Assembly: GCF_001417815.1 (NCBI RefSeq)
Contig: NZ_BCFK01000003.1
Coordinates: 1-64,000 of the forward strand
DNA from: Bifidobacterium aesculapii
Lineage (GTDB): Bacteria > Actinomycetota > Actinomycetes > Actinomycetales > Bifidobacteriaceae
Length of the DNA: 64,000 nucleotides
Reading direction: 5' to 3'
Shown here: piece after piece, positions 36,962-46,322 of the stretch
Layout: each line of letters starts with the position of its first letter
Numbering within the stretch: position 1 is the stretch's first letter
Notes under the pieces: model-generated
Database searches by the model: none
Told to the model about the DNA's origin: nothing
The model's input: only the letters and a program-made list of their open reading frames with translations
Translations under genes and position numbers: made by a program

Positions 36962-37762
36962 ATGTCAGAGAAACAAGAAGAAACGCGCCCTGTGGCGCCG
37001 CTGGTTCCGGGTACGGAGACCCCTGGCCGCCCGCTCGTCGAGCTGACCCACGTCGAAAAGCATTTCGGCGACCTGCACGTCCTCAAGGACATCAACCTCA
37101 CCGTCAACAAGGGCGAGGTGCTCGTCATCGTCGGCCCGTCCGGCTCCGGCAAGTCCACGATGTGCCGCACCATCAACCGTCTGGAGACCATCGACTCCGG
37201 CGATATCCGCATCGACGGCAAGGCCCTGCCGCAGGAAGGCCGGGAACTCGCCAACCTGCGCGCCGAGGTCGGCATGGTGTTCCAGTCGTTCAACCTGTTC
37301 GCCAACAAGACCATCCTCGAGAACGTCACGCTCGCGCCGATCAAGGTGCGTCACATGGATAAGAAGGAGGCCGAGCGCCTCGCCATGGACCTGCTCGCCC
37401 GCGTCGGCGTCGACTCGCAGGCCAACAAGATGCCCTCGCAGCTGTCCGGCGGCCAGCAGCAGCGCGTCGCCATCGCCCGCGCGCTCGCCATGCGACCGAA
37501 GGTCATGCTGTTCGACGAACCGACCTCCGCGCTCGACCCGGAGATGGTCAACGAGGTGCTCGACGTCATGGTCGAACTCGCCCACGAGGGCATGACCATG
37601 CTGTGCGTCACGCACGAGATGGGCTTCGCGCGCAAGGCCGCGGACCGCATCGTGTTCATGGCCGACGGCCAGATCCTCGAACAGAACACGCCGGACGAGT
37701 TCTTCGAGCACCCGAAGACCGAACGCGCCAAGGACTTCCTGTCGAAGATCCTCACCCACTGA
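36962..37762 (+). CDS. gluA: Polar amino-acid ABC transporter ATPase (glutamate type)
   Basis: 266 aa cytoplasmic ATPase. Walker [11 protein letters not shown]-loop [11 protein letters not shown], signature [15 protein letters not shown], Walker [15 protein letters not shown] and the H-loop [14 protein letters not shown] show the polar-amino-acid subfamily (GlnQ/GluA). The ~24-residue N-terminal tail before [12 protein letters not shown] is acidic. First of four genes ordered ATPase, binding lipoprotein, permease, permease, exactly the gluABCD order of actinobacteria, so glutamate (or glutamine) is the likely substrate. Gene spacing is 22 nt to gluB. Confidence 0.9.
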   Translation: MSEKQEETRPVAPLVPGTETPGRPLVELTHVEKHFGDLHVLKDINLTVNKGEVLVIVGPSGSGKSTMCRTINRLETIDSGDIRIDGKALPQEGRELANLRAEVGMVFQSFNLFANKTILENVTLAPIKVRHMDKKEAERLAMDLLARVGVDSQANKMPSQLSGGQQQRVAIARALAMRPKVMLFDEPTSALDPEMVNEVLDVMVELAHEGMTMLCVTHEMGFARKAADRIVFMADGQILEQNTPDEFFEHPKTERAKDFLSKILTH

Positions 37763-37784
37763 CGCCGCGGGGAGGGATACAGCA

Positions 37785-38627
37785 ATGACATTCACACCAT
37801 CAGTGAAACGGATCGCCCGCCGCGTCCTCGCCGCACTCGCCGCGGTCGCCTGCACGCTCTCGCTGGCGGCGTGCGGCGCCGACGAGGAAGGCAAGATCCG
37901 CATCGGCATCAAGTTCGACCAGCCCGGACTCGGCTTCAAGAAGTCCGGCACCTACGTGGGCTTCGACGTGGACGTGGCCAAGTACATCGCCAAGAAGCTC
38001 GGCTACTCCGAGGACGAGATCATCTGGAAGGAGGCCCCGTCCAAGCAGCGCGAGGCCATGCTCCAGAACGGCGACGTCGACATGATCCTCGCCACGTACT
38101 CCATCACCGACGAACGCAAGAAGGCCGTCTCCTTCGCGGGCCCGTACTTCGTGGCCGGCCAGGACCTGCTCGTGCGCAAGGACGACACGTCCATCTCGGG
38201 CCCGCAGGACCTCAACGGCAAGCGCCTGTGCTCCGTCACCGGCTCCACGTCCGCCGCCACCGTCAAGGAGAAGTTCGCCTCCGAAGTGCAGCTCATGGAG
38301 CAGCCGGGCTACGCCGAATGCGCGACCGCCCTGTTCTCTGGCATCGTGGACGCGGTCACCACCGACGACATCATCCTCGCCGGCCTCGCCTCCGCCTCGC
38401 GAGGCAAGCTGCGCGTCGTCGGCAAGCCGTTCACGCAGGAATACTACGGCGTGGGCATCAAGAAGGGCGACACCGCTCTCGCCGCGCAGATCAACAACGC
38501 GATCGTCGACATGATCCAGGACGGCTCCTGGCAGCGCGCGATCAGCGACAACACGAAGGGCACGGCGTACATGCCGAACGCGGAATACAACCCGCCCACG
38601 CCCGACGAGGGAGAGGGGAACGAGTGA
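37785..38627 (+). CDS. gluB: Glutamate-type solute-binding lipoprotein
   Basis: 280 aa. Lipoprotein signal with lipobox LAAC, Cys30, so it is anchored to the outer face of the membrane. The SBP_bac_3 fold shows GTYVGFDVDVAKYIAKKLG near 52-70, MLQNGDVDMILATYSITDERK and KRLCSVTGSTSA. It captures the amino acid and delivers it to the two permeases. GGGAGGGA is upstream of the ATG. The stop TGA overlaps the next ATG by one base (TGATGA). Confidence 0.92.
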   Translation: MTFTPSVKRIARRVLAALAAVACTLSLAACGADEEGKIRIGIKFDQPGLGFKKSGTYVGFDVDVAKYIAKKLGYSEDEIIWKEAPSKQREAMLQNGDVDMILATYSITDERKKAVSFAGPYFVAGQDLLVRKDDTSISGPQDLNGKRLCSVTGSTSAATVKEKFASEVQLMEQPGYAECATALFSGIVDAVTTDDIILAGLASASRGKLRVVGKPFTQEYYGVGIKKGDTALAAQINNAIVDMIQDGSWQRAISDNTKGTAYMPNAEYNPPTPDEGEGNE

Positions 38628-39304
38628 TGAACGGATTCCTCGAACTGTTCAGCCAGTACGACGTGCCGGGCGCGTTCCTCGTGAACATCGAGCTCACCTT
38701 GTGGAGCGCCCTGTTCTCCATGATCCTCGGCGTGATCCTCGTGGTCATGCGCATCTCGCCGATCTCCTCGCTGCGCGCCGTGGCCGGCGCCTATGTGGAG
38801 CTGTTCAAGAACCTGCCGCTGACCATCATCATGGTGTTCATGGTGCTCGGCGCGTACGCGCAGTTGAAGCTCACGTTCTCCGACACGTTCGCGACGAACT
38901 TCTTCTGGCTGGCGGTCATGGGATTGAGCCTGTACACGGCCGCGTTCGTGTGCGAGTCGCTGCGAAGCGGCATCAACACCGTGCCGCTCGGCCAAGCCGA
39001 GGCGGCGCGCGCGCTCGGGCTCGGCTTCATGCAGTCCGCAACGGAGATCATCCTGCCGCAGGCGTTCCGCGGTTCCGTCGCGCCGCTCGGCAACACGCTG
39101 ATCGCGCTGCTCAAGAACTCGACCGTCGCGGCCGCCGCGTCCGTCTCCACCGAGACGTCGTCGCTGATGAGCCAGATGATCGAGTTCCGCCCGGACGTGA
39201 TCGTCCAGATCTTCCTGATCTTCGCGTTCGGCTACGTGATTCTCATCATCCCGATCGGCATGCTGACCACGTACCTGTCCAACAAGCTCGCCGTGAGGAG
39301 GTGA
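38627..39304 (+). CDS. gluC: Amino-acid ABC permease
   Basis: 225 aa. Overlaps gluB by one base. The HisM/GlnP type with about five TM helices and the cytoplasmic EAA loop EAARALGLGFMQSATEIILPQA, cut here by conservative changes. Features before the EAA loop (LFKNLPLTIIMVFMVLGAY and LRSGINTVPLGQ) match the family. Forms the pore with GluD. Confidence 0.92.
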   Translation: MNGFLELFSQYDVPGAFLVNIELTLWSALFSMILGVILVVMRISPISSLRAVAGAYVELFKNLPLTIIMVFMVLGAYAQLKLTFSDTFATNFFWLAVMGLSLYTAAFVCESLRSGINTVPLGQAEAARALGLGFMQSATEIILPQAFRGSVAPLGNTLIALLKNSTVAAAASVSTETSSLMSQMIEFRPDVIVQIFLIFAFGYVILIIPIGMLTTYLSNKLAVRR

Positions 39305-39313
39305 CCGGAGACC

Positions 39314-40552
39314 ATGGCAGACACTTCCAATTCCGTCCTGTTCGACGCCCCCGGCCCGAAGGGCCGCCGCACCATCCGCATCATCAACTGGGTCGCCGGC
39401 CTCGTCTTCGCCGTGCTCGTCGTGCTCATGCTCATGCGTCTGCACAACCCGCCGGACGGCGAGAACCAGCTGAGCTGGGAGCTGTGGAAGCCCGCGCTCG
39501 AGAAGGAGGCGTGGACCGACTTCTACCTGCCCGGCCTGTGGATGACCGTCAAGGCGACCGTGCTCGCCGTCATCGGCGCCGTCGCCTTCGGCCTCGTCTT
39601 CGGCGTCGGCCGTCTGCTGCCGAACACGCTGCTGCGCGGCGTCTCCGCCGTGATCGTCGAGTTCTGCCGCGCCGTGCCGGTGCTGTTGCTCATGATCTTC
39701 TTCTGGCGCTGGTTCGCGTTCGCGGGCCTGCCGAGCCCCTCGTACTGGGCGGTCGTGCTCGCGCTCGTGCTGTACAACGGTTCGGTCGTCGCCGAACTCG
39801 TGCGCTCCGGCGTCGGCAACCTGCCAAACGGCCAGCGTGAGGCCTCGCTCGCCCTGGGCCTGACCGAAACGCAGTCGCTCATGCAGATCGAGGTGCCGCA
39901 GGCCGTGTACGCGATGCTGCCCGCCGCCGTCACCCAGCTCGTCGTCGTCCTCAAGGACACGGCGCTCGGCTCGATCATCATGTACACCGATCTGCTGCAG
40001 GAGTCGCGCCGCCTCGGCTCGATGTACTTCAACATCCTGCAGACGCTCGTCATGGCCGCGGTGATCTACTTCATCGCCTGCTGGCTGCTCTCCAGGCTTG
40101 CCGAATGGCTGCCGGAACGCATGCAGCAGCGCACCGCCGCCCCGGCCGAACCGGAACCGGTCGCGCCGATCGCCGCCGGCGATGCCTCCAACGTCAACCA
40201 GATCGCCGTGGCCAAGGAGGTCGAGGAGCTGCCGCTCGGCGGCGCGCCGCGCAAGTACCACGTGCACCACCGCGGCACCAACGCCTCGATCCGCAACTGG
40301 CGTCGCACCCGCTACGAGCAGGGCTACGACGCGACGCAGCCCGAATCGCAGATCGACCCGCTCACCGGCCGTCCGATCCGCGACGAGGAGGCCGAACGCC
40401 GCGCGAAGGCCGCGAAGGCCGCGAAGGCCACGCAGGCCGAGCAGCGCCACGACCAGTACGGTCATGGCGAACGGCACGAGCGAGCCGTCTTCAAGCATGA
40501 TGACGGCATCGGCAAGGGCCACACCGATCTGGGAGGCCGGCCCAGCATCTGA
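39314..40552 (+). CDS. gluD: Amino-acid ABC permease with long C-terminal extension
   Basis: 412 aa, against about 275 for a typical GluD. An N-terminal TM (INWVAGLVFAVLVVLMLM) precedes the permease core with EAA loop REASLALGLTETQSLMQIEVP and VVLKDTALGSIIMYTDLLQ. The core ends near residue 275 (LSRLAEWLPERM); the remaining ~135 residues are hydrophilic, with Pro/Ala, a HVHHRG stretch, an Arg/Lys/Ala-rich helix (ERRAKAAKAAKATQ) and a His-rich end. The extension is cytoplasmic and is not part of the transport fold; a regulatory or protein-binding role is inferred. It ends 9 nt after GluC, as a single operon. Confidence 0.92.
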   Translation: MADTSNSVLFDAPGPKGRRTIRIINWVAGLVFAVLVVLMLMRLHNPPDGENQLSWELWKPALEKEAWTDFYLPGLWMTVKATVLAVIGAVAFGLVFGVGRLLPNTLLRGVSAVIVEFCRAVPVLLLMIFFWRWFAFAGLPSPSYWAVVLALVLYNGSVVAELVRSGVGNLPNGQREASLALGLTETQSLMQIEVPQAVYAMLPAAVTQLVVVLKDTALGSIIMYTDLLQESRRLGSMYFNILQTLVMAAVIYFIACWLLSRLAEWLPERMQQRTAAPAEPEPVAPIAAGDASNVNQIAVAKEVEELPLGGAPRKYHVHHRGTNASIRNWRRTRYEQGYDATQPESQIDPLTGRPIRDEEAERRAKAAKAAKATQAEQRHDQYGHGERHERAVFKHDDGIGKGHTDLGGRPSI

Positions 40553-40652
40553 GCACGGCGGCCACACACGGCACCTGGGCGGCGCATCTGACGGCAGGAT
40601 CCGCAGGGCGCGCCGGGTGCAACGGACTCATTGGACGCTAGTCAGGCACGAA

Positions 40653-40675
40653 GAGTTCACCATCCGTTAGAACTC
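40653..40675 (+). promoter_or_regulatory. Dyad / PHO-like direct repeat upstream of PAP2 gene
   Basis: GAGTTC-N11-GAACTC forms a dyad. The same bases contain GTTCACC (40655) and GTTAGAA (40666), 11 bp apart, which resembles the 11-bp direct repeats of actinobacterial PhoP (PHO) boxes. Either reading suggests a regulator site; the phosphatase context favours phosphate control. Confidence 0.35.
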
Positions 40676-40681
40676 AGTGTG

Positions 40682-40693
40682 CGCTACGTAGCG
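40682..40693 (+). promoter_or_regulatory. 12-bp perfect palindrome CGCTACGTAGCG
   Basis: Perfect 12-bp palindrome between the GAGTTC dyad and the nested inverted repeat over the start codon. A compact operator is plausible; no regulator is known from the window. Confidence 0.45.
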
Positions 40694-40748
40694 AAACGGC
40701 GGATAGGTTAGGGAACCATGAGACAGTTCCACGACCTATCCGCCGTTT
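40694..40748 (+). promoter_or_regulatory. Nested inverted repeat with the start codon in its loop
   Basis: Outer 15-bp perfect arms AAACGGCGGATAGGT (40694-40708) and the complement at 40734-40748. Inside them GGAAC (40712) and GTTCC (40726) form a 5-bp stem with a 9-nt loop that contains ATG 40718-40720. TAGGTT (40704-40709) is also a possible -10, 8 nt before the ATG. If the RNA is leaderless the outer arm acts only as DNA. Confidence 0.6.
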
Positions 40749-42253
40749 TCGTCCATATGCTCGCCACCGCGCTCATCGTCTCCTGCGCCTTCGCCGCGTC
40801 GCTCGTGGCCGCGCCGGTCCCGCCCGCGCACGCCGACCAGCTGCCTAACCCGGACTGGGTGGCGCTGCTCTCCGACTACGAGAAGGACTACTGGCAGGCG
40901 CCGAAAGACAAGGCGCACGGCGGCAAGGTCCTCGACGTCGCCACGATGAAACGCGACGAGGACCTCGCCGTCGCCATCAACCACAAAGGCGCGGAGAACC
41001 TCGACGGCAACGGCCTCAACGACCAGCGCAAACGCGCGCTCGTCGACTCCGACCTCTACGGCGAGGAGACCATGCCCGACTCGCTCGGCCCCACGCTCGG
41101 CAGATACATGAGCGAAGGATTCAAACAAGGCCGGCTCGGCCGCGTCTCCGACCTGTTCAAATTCAACGTCGCCTCCACCTACCAGTCCAAACGCGCCGCC
41201 ATGCACCCGCGCCCCTACCTCGACCGCGCGGTGAGCACCTATGACGGCACCAACGACCTCGCCGGTCTGCCCGCCACGCTCGACATCAAGGAATCACCGT
41301 CCTGGGGCGAGCACATCCCCGGCTACTCCAACCTGCAGAAGAACAGCTCCTACCCCTCCGGGCACACCACCACCGCCTACTCGTGGGGCGTGGCGCTCGC
41401 CGGCATGATTCCCGAACTCGCGCCGCAGATCATGGCGCGCACCTCGGAGGCCGGCAACAACCGCATCGTGCTCGGCGTCCACTATCCGCTCGACATCATG
41501 GGCGGGCGCATCGGCGGCTCCGCGCAGAACGGCCAATACTGGCACAACGAGTTCGGCACGTCCATCGAACCCGCCGCCCGCCAGCTGCGCGGCTACCTCA
41601 CCGAGCGATGCCGCGCCGACGGCCACGGCGACACGCTCGCCCGGTGCATCGCGAACCTCAAGGCGAACGGCGAGGGCGGCTACACGAACACGTTCCTGGA
41701 CCCGGTCGCCGACGAGCCCGTCACCGACCAGGCGTCCGCCGTACGCGTCTATACGAACCGCATGACCTACGGCTTCCCGCAGGTCGCCTCCGAGAAAGGC
41801 AAGCCGTTCACCGCGCCGCGCGGCGCCGCCGACGTGCTGCGCCTCGCCTACCCGCAACTGCACGCCGACCAGCGCGCCGAGATCCTCGCACGCACCGCCA
41901 TCGACTCCGGCTACCCGCTGTGGGAATCGTCGGACGGCTGGCAGCGCATCAACTGGGCCGCGGCGCTGTGCGCCCGCGTCACCCTGGACGAGCGGGGCGA
42001 CGTGGTCAAGGTCGAAACGGCCGATGAGACCCGTCTCGACGGTCCCGAAGTCGTCAACGCGCAGTACGCGGACCGCGGCGCGCACCCCGCCTCCGACGCG
42101 GCGGCCGGCGAGAACACGGCAGGCCCGGCAGGGCCGCGCGCGCTCGCCGCCGCCATGAACGCGCGCGCGGCGATCGCCGTCGCCATCGGCACGTGCGCGG
42201 CGTTCGCCGTCGTCGCCGCGCTGCGTGCGCGCGACCGGCGCCGCGCCGCGTAA
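40718..42253 (+). CDS. Secreted PAP2-family acid phosphatase
   Basis: 511 aa. Signal peptide about 1-39 (AASLVAAPVPPAHAD). The PAP2 triad is complete: K-x6-RP as KRAAMHPRP near 157, PSGHT near 213 (SSYPSGHTTTAYSW) and R-x5-H-x3-D as NRIVLGVHYPLDIMGG near 248. It resembles class A nonspecific acid phosphatases. A C-terminal half without obvious family follows (about 290-460), then a TM (AAIAVAIGTCAAFAVVAAL) and a basic tail RARDRRRAA, so the enzyme is membrane-anchored with its active site outside. It should release phosphate from extracellular substrates. Its start codon is inside an unusual inverted repeat. Confidence 0.88.
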   Translation: MRQFHDLSAVFVHMLATALIVSCAFAASLVAAPVPPAHADQLPNPDWVALLSDYEKDYWQAPKDKAHGGKVLDVATMKRDEDLAVAINHKGAENLDGNGLNDQRKRALVDSDLYGEETMPDSLGPTLGRYMSEGFKQGRLGRVSDLFKFNVASTYQSKRAAMHPRPYLDRAVSTYDGTNDLAGLPATLDIKESPSWGEHIPGYSNLQKNSSYPSGHTTTAYSWGVALAGMIPELAPQIMARTSEAGNNRIVLGVHYPLDIMGGRIGGSAQNGQYWHNEFGTSIEPAARQLRGYLTERCRADGHGDTLARCIANLKANGEGGYTNTFLDPVADEPVTDQASAVRVYTNRMTYGFPQVASEKGKPFTAPRGAADVLRLAYPQLHADQRAEILARTAIDSGYPLWESSDGWQRINWAAALCARVTLDERGDVVKVETADETRLDGPEVVNAQYADRGAHPASDAAAGENTAGPAGPRALAAAMNARAAIAVAIGTCAAFAVVAALRARDRRRAA

Positions 42254-42392
42254 CGCCCGAGTTCAGCGAGCGTTCACGCGGCGGATGCCCGCGCGTGGCC
42301 GTGACGGCCCCGGCCCGACACATGACGCCCATACGTTGGAACCGTATACCTGTTCGCGCCAGCGCGAACGACAGGAACGGAAGGGAAGAACA

Positions 42393-45300
42393 GTGGGAAT
42401 CCAACATCATGGGACGCGACCGGCAGTGCGCCGTCTGATCGCGCTCGCGACCGCGGCCGCCACGCTCGGCGGACTCGCCGTCACCGGCGCGCCCGCGGCG
42501 TTCGCGGCGGACGCCGCCAAGCCGACCGTCGTCATCAACGAGGTGTTCGCCGGCAACACGAAGGAAGTCGGCGACGCCGTCACCGAACGCGACGACTGGG
42601 TGGAGCTCGCCAACACCGGCGACGCTCCGGTCGACGTCAAGGGCTGGGGCATCTATGACGAGAAGCAGAAGAAGCACTACACGATCGGCACGGACAAGGA
42701 GGTCGTGGCGGACACGACCATCGCGCCGCACGGCTACCTCGTCGCCGCGATCGACTACAACGGCGACCCCGGCCTCGGCTCCGACGCCGACTCCGTGTAC
42801 CTCACCTCCAATACCGGCGACTCGTACGACGCCTCAGCGCTCGTCGACTCCACCACGTGGAAGCTCGCCGACAAGATGACCGCCAAGCAGTCGTGGTCGC
42901 GCGCCGAGGACGGCACGTTCAAGGTGAGCGACAAGCCCACGCCGGGCGCCGCCAACGAATTCCCGACGCCCACGCCGACCCCCGAACCGGGCGAGACGAT
43001 GACCGTGGACGCGTGGCCGGGACTTGACAAGGTGACGGCCGTCGACGCCGAAGGCGAGTTCGGCGCGAAGGGCCAGTCCGGCGACCACACCGACGGCAAC
43101 CTCTCCGGCCTGGTCTACGAGACCGGCCGCGCCGGCGCCTCGGACACGCTGTGGGCCGCGGACAACGACCTCAACCCCACGCTCGGCGAGACCGAGGCCA
43201 AGGGTCCCGGCTCCATCAACAAGTTCGTGAAGGTCGACGGCAAGTGGAAGCAGGACCCGGCCGACGGCTGGACGTTCACCAAGGACGGCCAGACCAAGGG
43301 CGGCAAGCAGCTGCACTTCAAGGACGGCAAGGGCGGCGTGGACTCCGAAGGCATCACGCTGATCCCGGGCGCGGACGGCAAGCCCGACTCCTCCAAGGGC
43401 GTGTTCGTCGGCGTCGAACGCGACAACGAGAACAAGAACACGCCCCGCCCGTCCATCCTCGCCTATGACGTCACCGCCAAGACCACGGACGCCAACGACG
43501 ACGGCGCACAGGACCTGACCGCCACCCACGAGTGGAACCTGACTGCCGGGTTGAGCCAGTTCGATGTGACCCTCGGCAAGGACGACGCCAACCTCGGCGT
43601 CGAAGGCGTCGCGTTCATCCCGGACGCCGAACTCACCGCCAAGGGCTTCCAGACCAACCTCGACCCGAAGAACGTGCACGTGTACGACCCGAAGGGCACC
43701 GCCAACAGCTACGGCGGCCTGTTCTTCGTGGCGCTCGAGAAGACCAACGCCATCTACGCGTTCGCGCTCGCCACGCTCGACGACGGTACGGACGCCGCCT
43801 ACCCGGTGGCCCAGATCCCCGTGCCCGAGACCGCCGTGAACGCCGGCTATGACGGCCCGCGCGACCTCACGTGGGACGCCGAGCACGAGCAGCTGCTCGC
43901 CGAAGGCGACAACGACAACGGCAAGGGCTCGAAGATCGGCGTGTACACATTCGCCGACGGCGCGCTCCAGCTCACCAAGCTTGTGAACACCCCCGCCGAG
44001 ATCGCCGGCCAGAACTCCGAAGGCTTCGCGATCACGCCCGACTCCGCCGCGCAGACGGTCGAAGGCGGCGAGGCCGGCAAGACCTACAAGCCCGTGTTCT
44101 GGGCGGACGACGGCGTGACCGGCGGCCACTCGCTGCGCCAGGGCTGGATCGAGGCAGGCGCCTCCACGCCGCAACCCACCGGCAAGACCACCATCAATCT
44201 GCTCAACTTCAACGACTTCCACGGCCGCATCGACACCGGCCTGACCGTGCCGTTCGCCGCGACCATCCAGCAGCTCAGGGGCGAATACCCGAGCAACTCG
44301 CTGCTGCTCTCCGCCGGCGACAACATCGGCGCCTCCCTGTTCAACTCGGCCATCCAGCGTGACCAGCCCACCATCGACGTGCTCAACGCGCTCGACGTGA
44401 AGGCCTCCGCGGTCGGCAACCACGAGTTCGACCAGGGCTACGACGACCTGACCGATCGCGTGATCGGCAAGGACGGCGCGCGCAACGCCAAGTGGGACTA
44501 CCTCGGCGCCAACGTGTACAAGAAGGGCACCGAGACCCCGGCCCTGCCCGAATACAGCATCCAGGACGTGGACGGCGTCAAGGTCGGCGTGATCGGCGTG
44601 GTCACGCAGGAGACCAGCACGCTGGTCTCTCCCGGCGGCATCGAGAACATCACCTTCGGCGATCCGGTCGAAGCCGTGAACCGCGTGGCCAAGCAGCTCA
44701 CCGACGGCAAGACGGACAACGGCGAGGCCGACGTGATCGTGGCCGAATACCACGAGGGCGCCCCCGCCAACGAGGACGACGAGACCGCCAAGCCCACGCT
44801 CGACGAGCAGAAGGCCTCCAGCCCCGTCTTCAAGCACATCGTGGACGACACGGACGCGAAGGTCGACGTGATCTTCACCGCCCACACCCACATGAAGTAC
44901 TCGTACACCGACCCGGCCAGGAACGGCCGCCCGATCATCCAGACCGGCAGCTACGCGGCGAACGTGGGCCAGGTCGTGCTCGACTACGACAAGACCACCG
45001 ACAAGGTGACTTACGCCAAGTCCGGCAACGTGGCGTCCCTCACCGCGCCGGAAGGCACCAGCAAGGGCGACTTCGACCAGCAGCTCGCCGACGCCGACAA
45101 GACCGGCGTCGTCGCCAAGGTCAAGGCCATCGTGGACGCGGCTCTCAAGGTCGCCGGCGAGAAGGGCAACGAGAAGGTCGGCTCCGTCGCGGCGGACATC
45201 ACCACCGCGTTCAAGGACGGCAAGCGCGACGACCGCGCCTCCGAGTCCACGCTCGGCAACCTCGTCGCCGACTCCCTGCTCGCCTCCCTGTCCGACAAGG

Positions 45301-46268
45301 ACCGCGGCGGCGCCGAGATCGGCGTCGTCAACCCCGGCGGCCTCAGGGCCGAACTGTGCCGCACCGGCGCCAACGCGGCCTGCCCGCTCGCGGCGGACGG
45401 CTCGATCACGTACGCGCAGGCGAACGCCGTGCTGCCGTTCCTCAACAACCTGTGGACCACCACGCTCACCGGCGCGCAGTTCCGCGAGGCGCTCGAACAG
45501 CAGTGGCAGACCACCGCCGACGGCTCCACGCCGTCCCGCCCGTACCTGCAGCTCGGCCTGTCGCACAACGTGTCCTACACGTACGATCCGGACGCCCCGC
45601 AGGGACGGCACATCACCTCGGTGACCATCAACGGCAAGCCGCTCGACCCGAACAAGGAGTACCGCATCGGTTCGTTCAGCTTCCTGCTGCAGGGCGGCGA
45701 CAACTTCCGAGTCTTCGCCCAGGGCAAGGACATGAAGGACTCCGGTCTGGTCGATCGTGACGCGTGGATCGACTACCTCAAGGCCGAATCCGCGAAGGCG
45801 CCGATCACGCCGCGCTACGACCGCCGTGCCGTCGCTGTGACCGGCGTGCCGACCACCTCCGTCAAGGCCGGCGACTCGTTCACGCTGAAGTTCTCCAAGC
45901 TCACGCTCACCTCGCTGGGCGTGCCCGCGGAGACCAAGCTCACCGCCGTCATCGACGGCAAGAGCGCGGGCGAGGCGAACGTCGTGAACGGCGACACCGC
46001 CGAGCTGACGGTCACCGTGCCGAAGGACGCGAAGGCCGGCGACGCGACGGTCATCGTGACCGGCGCCAAGAACGGCACGACTGCGACGATCCCGTTCGCC
46101 GTGGCCGCCGGCAGCGGTGAAGGTGGTCAGCAGACCAAGCCGCAGGATCAGAACAATCCCGGCAGGAAGCCGCAGCTGAGCGCCACCGGCTCGAACGTCG
46201 CCGTGGCCGTCGCCGCCGTGCTCCTGCTCGCGGGCGCCGGCGTGACGCTCGCCAAGGTGCGCCGCTGA
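42393..46268 (+). CDS. Giant wall-anchored nucleotidase with lamin-tail and esterase-like domains
   Basis: 1291 aa from GTG 42393 with AAGGGAAG upstream. A signal peptide covers about 1-38; a lamin-tail domain follows at about 43-180 (VVINEVFAGNTKEVGD, VELANTGDAPVDVKGWGIY), then a TPTPTPEP linker and a phytase/esterase-like beta-propeller region at about 200-590. Next is a metallophosphatase domain near 600-830 (NFNDFHGRID, SAGDNIGAS, GNHEFDQG, TAHTHMKY) and a 5'-nucleotidase C-terminal domain (GSFSFLLQGGDNFRVF). An Ig-like domain lies near 1150-1240. The end has LSATG near 1262, a TM and KVRR: a sortase-type signal with Ser in place of Pro. A surface enzyme for nucleotide or DNA phosphate release. 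Confidence 0.88.
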   Translation: MGIQHHGTRPAVRRLIALATAAATLGGLAVTGAPAAFAADAAKPTVVINEVFAGNTKEVGDAVTERDDWVELANTGDAPVDVKGWGIYDEKQKKHYTIGTDKEVVADTTIAPHGYLVAAIDYNGDPGLGSDADSVYLTSNTGDSYDASALVDSTTWKLADKMTAKQSWSRAEDGTFKVSDKPTPGAANEFPTPTPTPEPGETMTVDAWPGLDKVTAVDAEGEFGAKGQSGDHTDGNLSGLVYETGRAGASDTLWAADNDLNPTLGETEAKGPGSINKFVKVDGKWKQDPADGWTFTKDGQTKGGKQLHFKDGKGGVDSEGITLIPGADGKPDSSKGVFVGVERDNENKNTPRPSILAYDVTAKTTDANDDGAQDLTATHEWNLTAGLSQFDVTLGKDDANLGVEGVAFIPDAELTAKGFQTNLDPKNVHVYDPKGTANSYGGLFFVALEKTNAIYAFALATLDDGTDAAYPVAQIPVPETAVNAGYDGPRDLTWDAEHEQLLAEGDNDNGKGSKIGVYTFADGALQLTKLVNTPAEIAGQNSEGFAITPDSAAQTVEGGEAGKTYKPVFWADDGVTGGHSLRQGWIEAGASTPQPTGKTTINLLNFNDFHGRIDTGLTVPFAATIQQLRGEYPSNSLLLSAGDNIGASLFNSAIQRDQPTIDVLNALDVKASAVGNHEFDQGYDDLTDRVIGKDGARNAKWDYLGANVYKKGTETPALPEYSIQDVDGVKVGVIGVVTQETSTLVSPGGIENITFGDPVEAVNRVAKQLTDGKTDNGEADVIVAEYHEGAPANEDDETAKPTLDEQKASSPVFKHIVDDTDAKVDVIFTAHTHMKYSYTDPARNGRPIIQTGSYAANVGQVVLDYDKTTDKVTYAKSGNVASLTAPEGTSKGDFDQQLADADKTGVVAKVKAIVDAALKVAGEKGNEKVGSVAADITTAFKDGKRDDRASESTLGNLVADSLLASLSDKDRGGAEIGVVNPGGLRAELCRTGANAACPLAADGSITYAQANAVLPFLNNLWTTTLTGAQFREALEQQWQTTADGSTPSRPYLQLGLSHNVSYTYDPDAPQGRHITSVTINGKPLDPNKEYRIGSFSFLLQGGDNFRVFAQGKDMKDSGLVDRDAWIDYLKAESAKAPITPRYDRRAVAVTGVPTTSVKAGDSFTLKFSKLTLTSLGVPAETKLTAVIDGKSAGEANVVNGDTAELTVTVPKDAKAGDATVIVTGAKNGTTATIPFAVAAGSGEGGQQTKPQDQNNPGRKPQLSATGSNVAVAVAAVLLLAGAGVTLAKVRR

Positions 46269-46322
46269 CGGCCGTCGGTCGGATTCTCGCATCCGATTGA
46301 CGCCCCGCCGCGCCATGTATGT

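Noticed and set aside
38444..40567. 707-codon antisense ORF opposite gluC/gluD
   Set aside because: His/Asp/Gly/Arg-rich shadow frame spanning two genes of the other strand.
42834..46316. 1160-codon antisense ORF opposite the giant nucleotidase
   Set aside because: Valine/Gly/Arg-rich shadow frame; no conserved motif.
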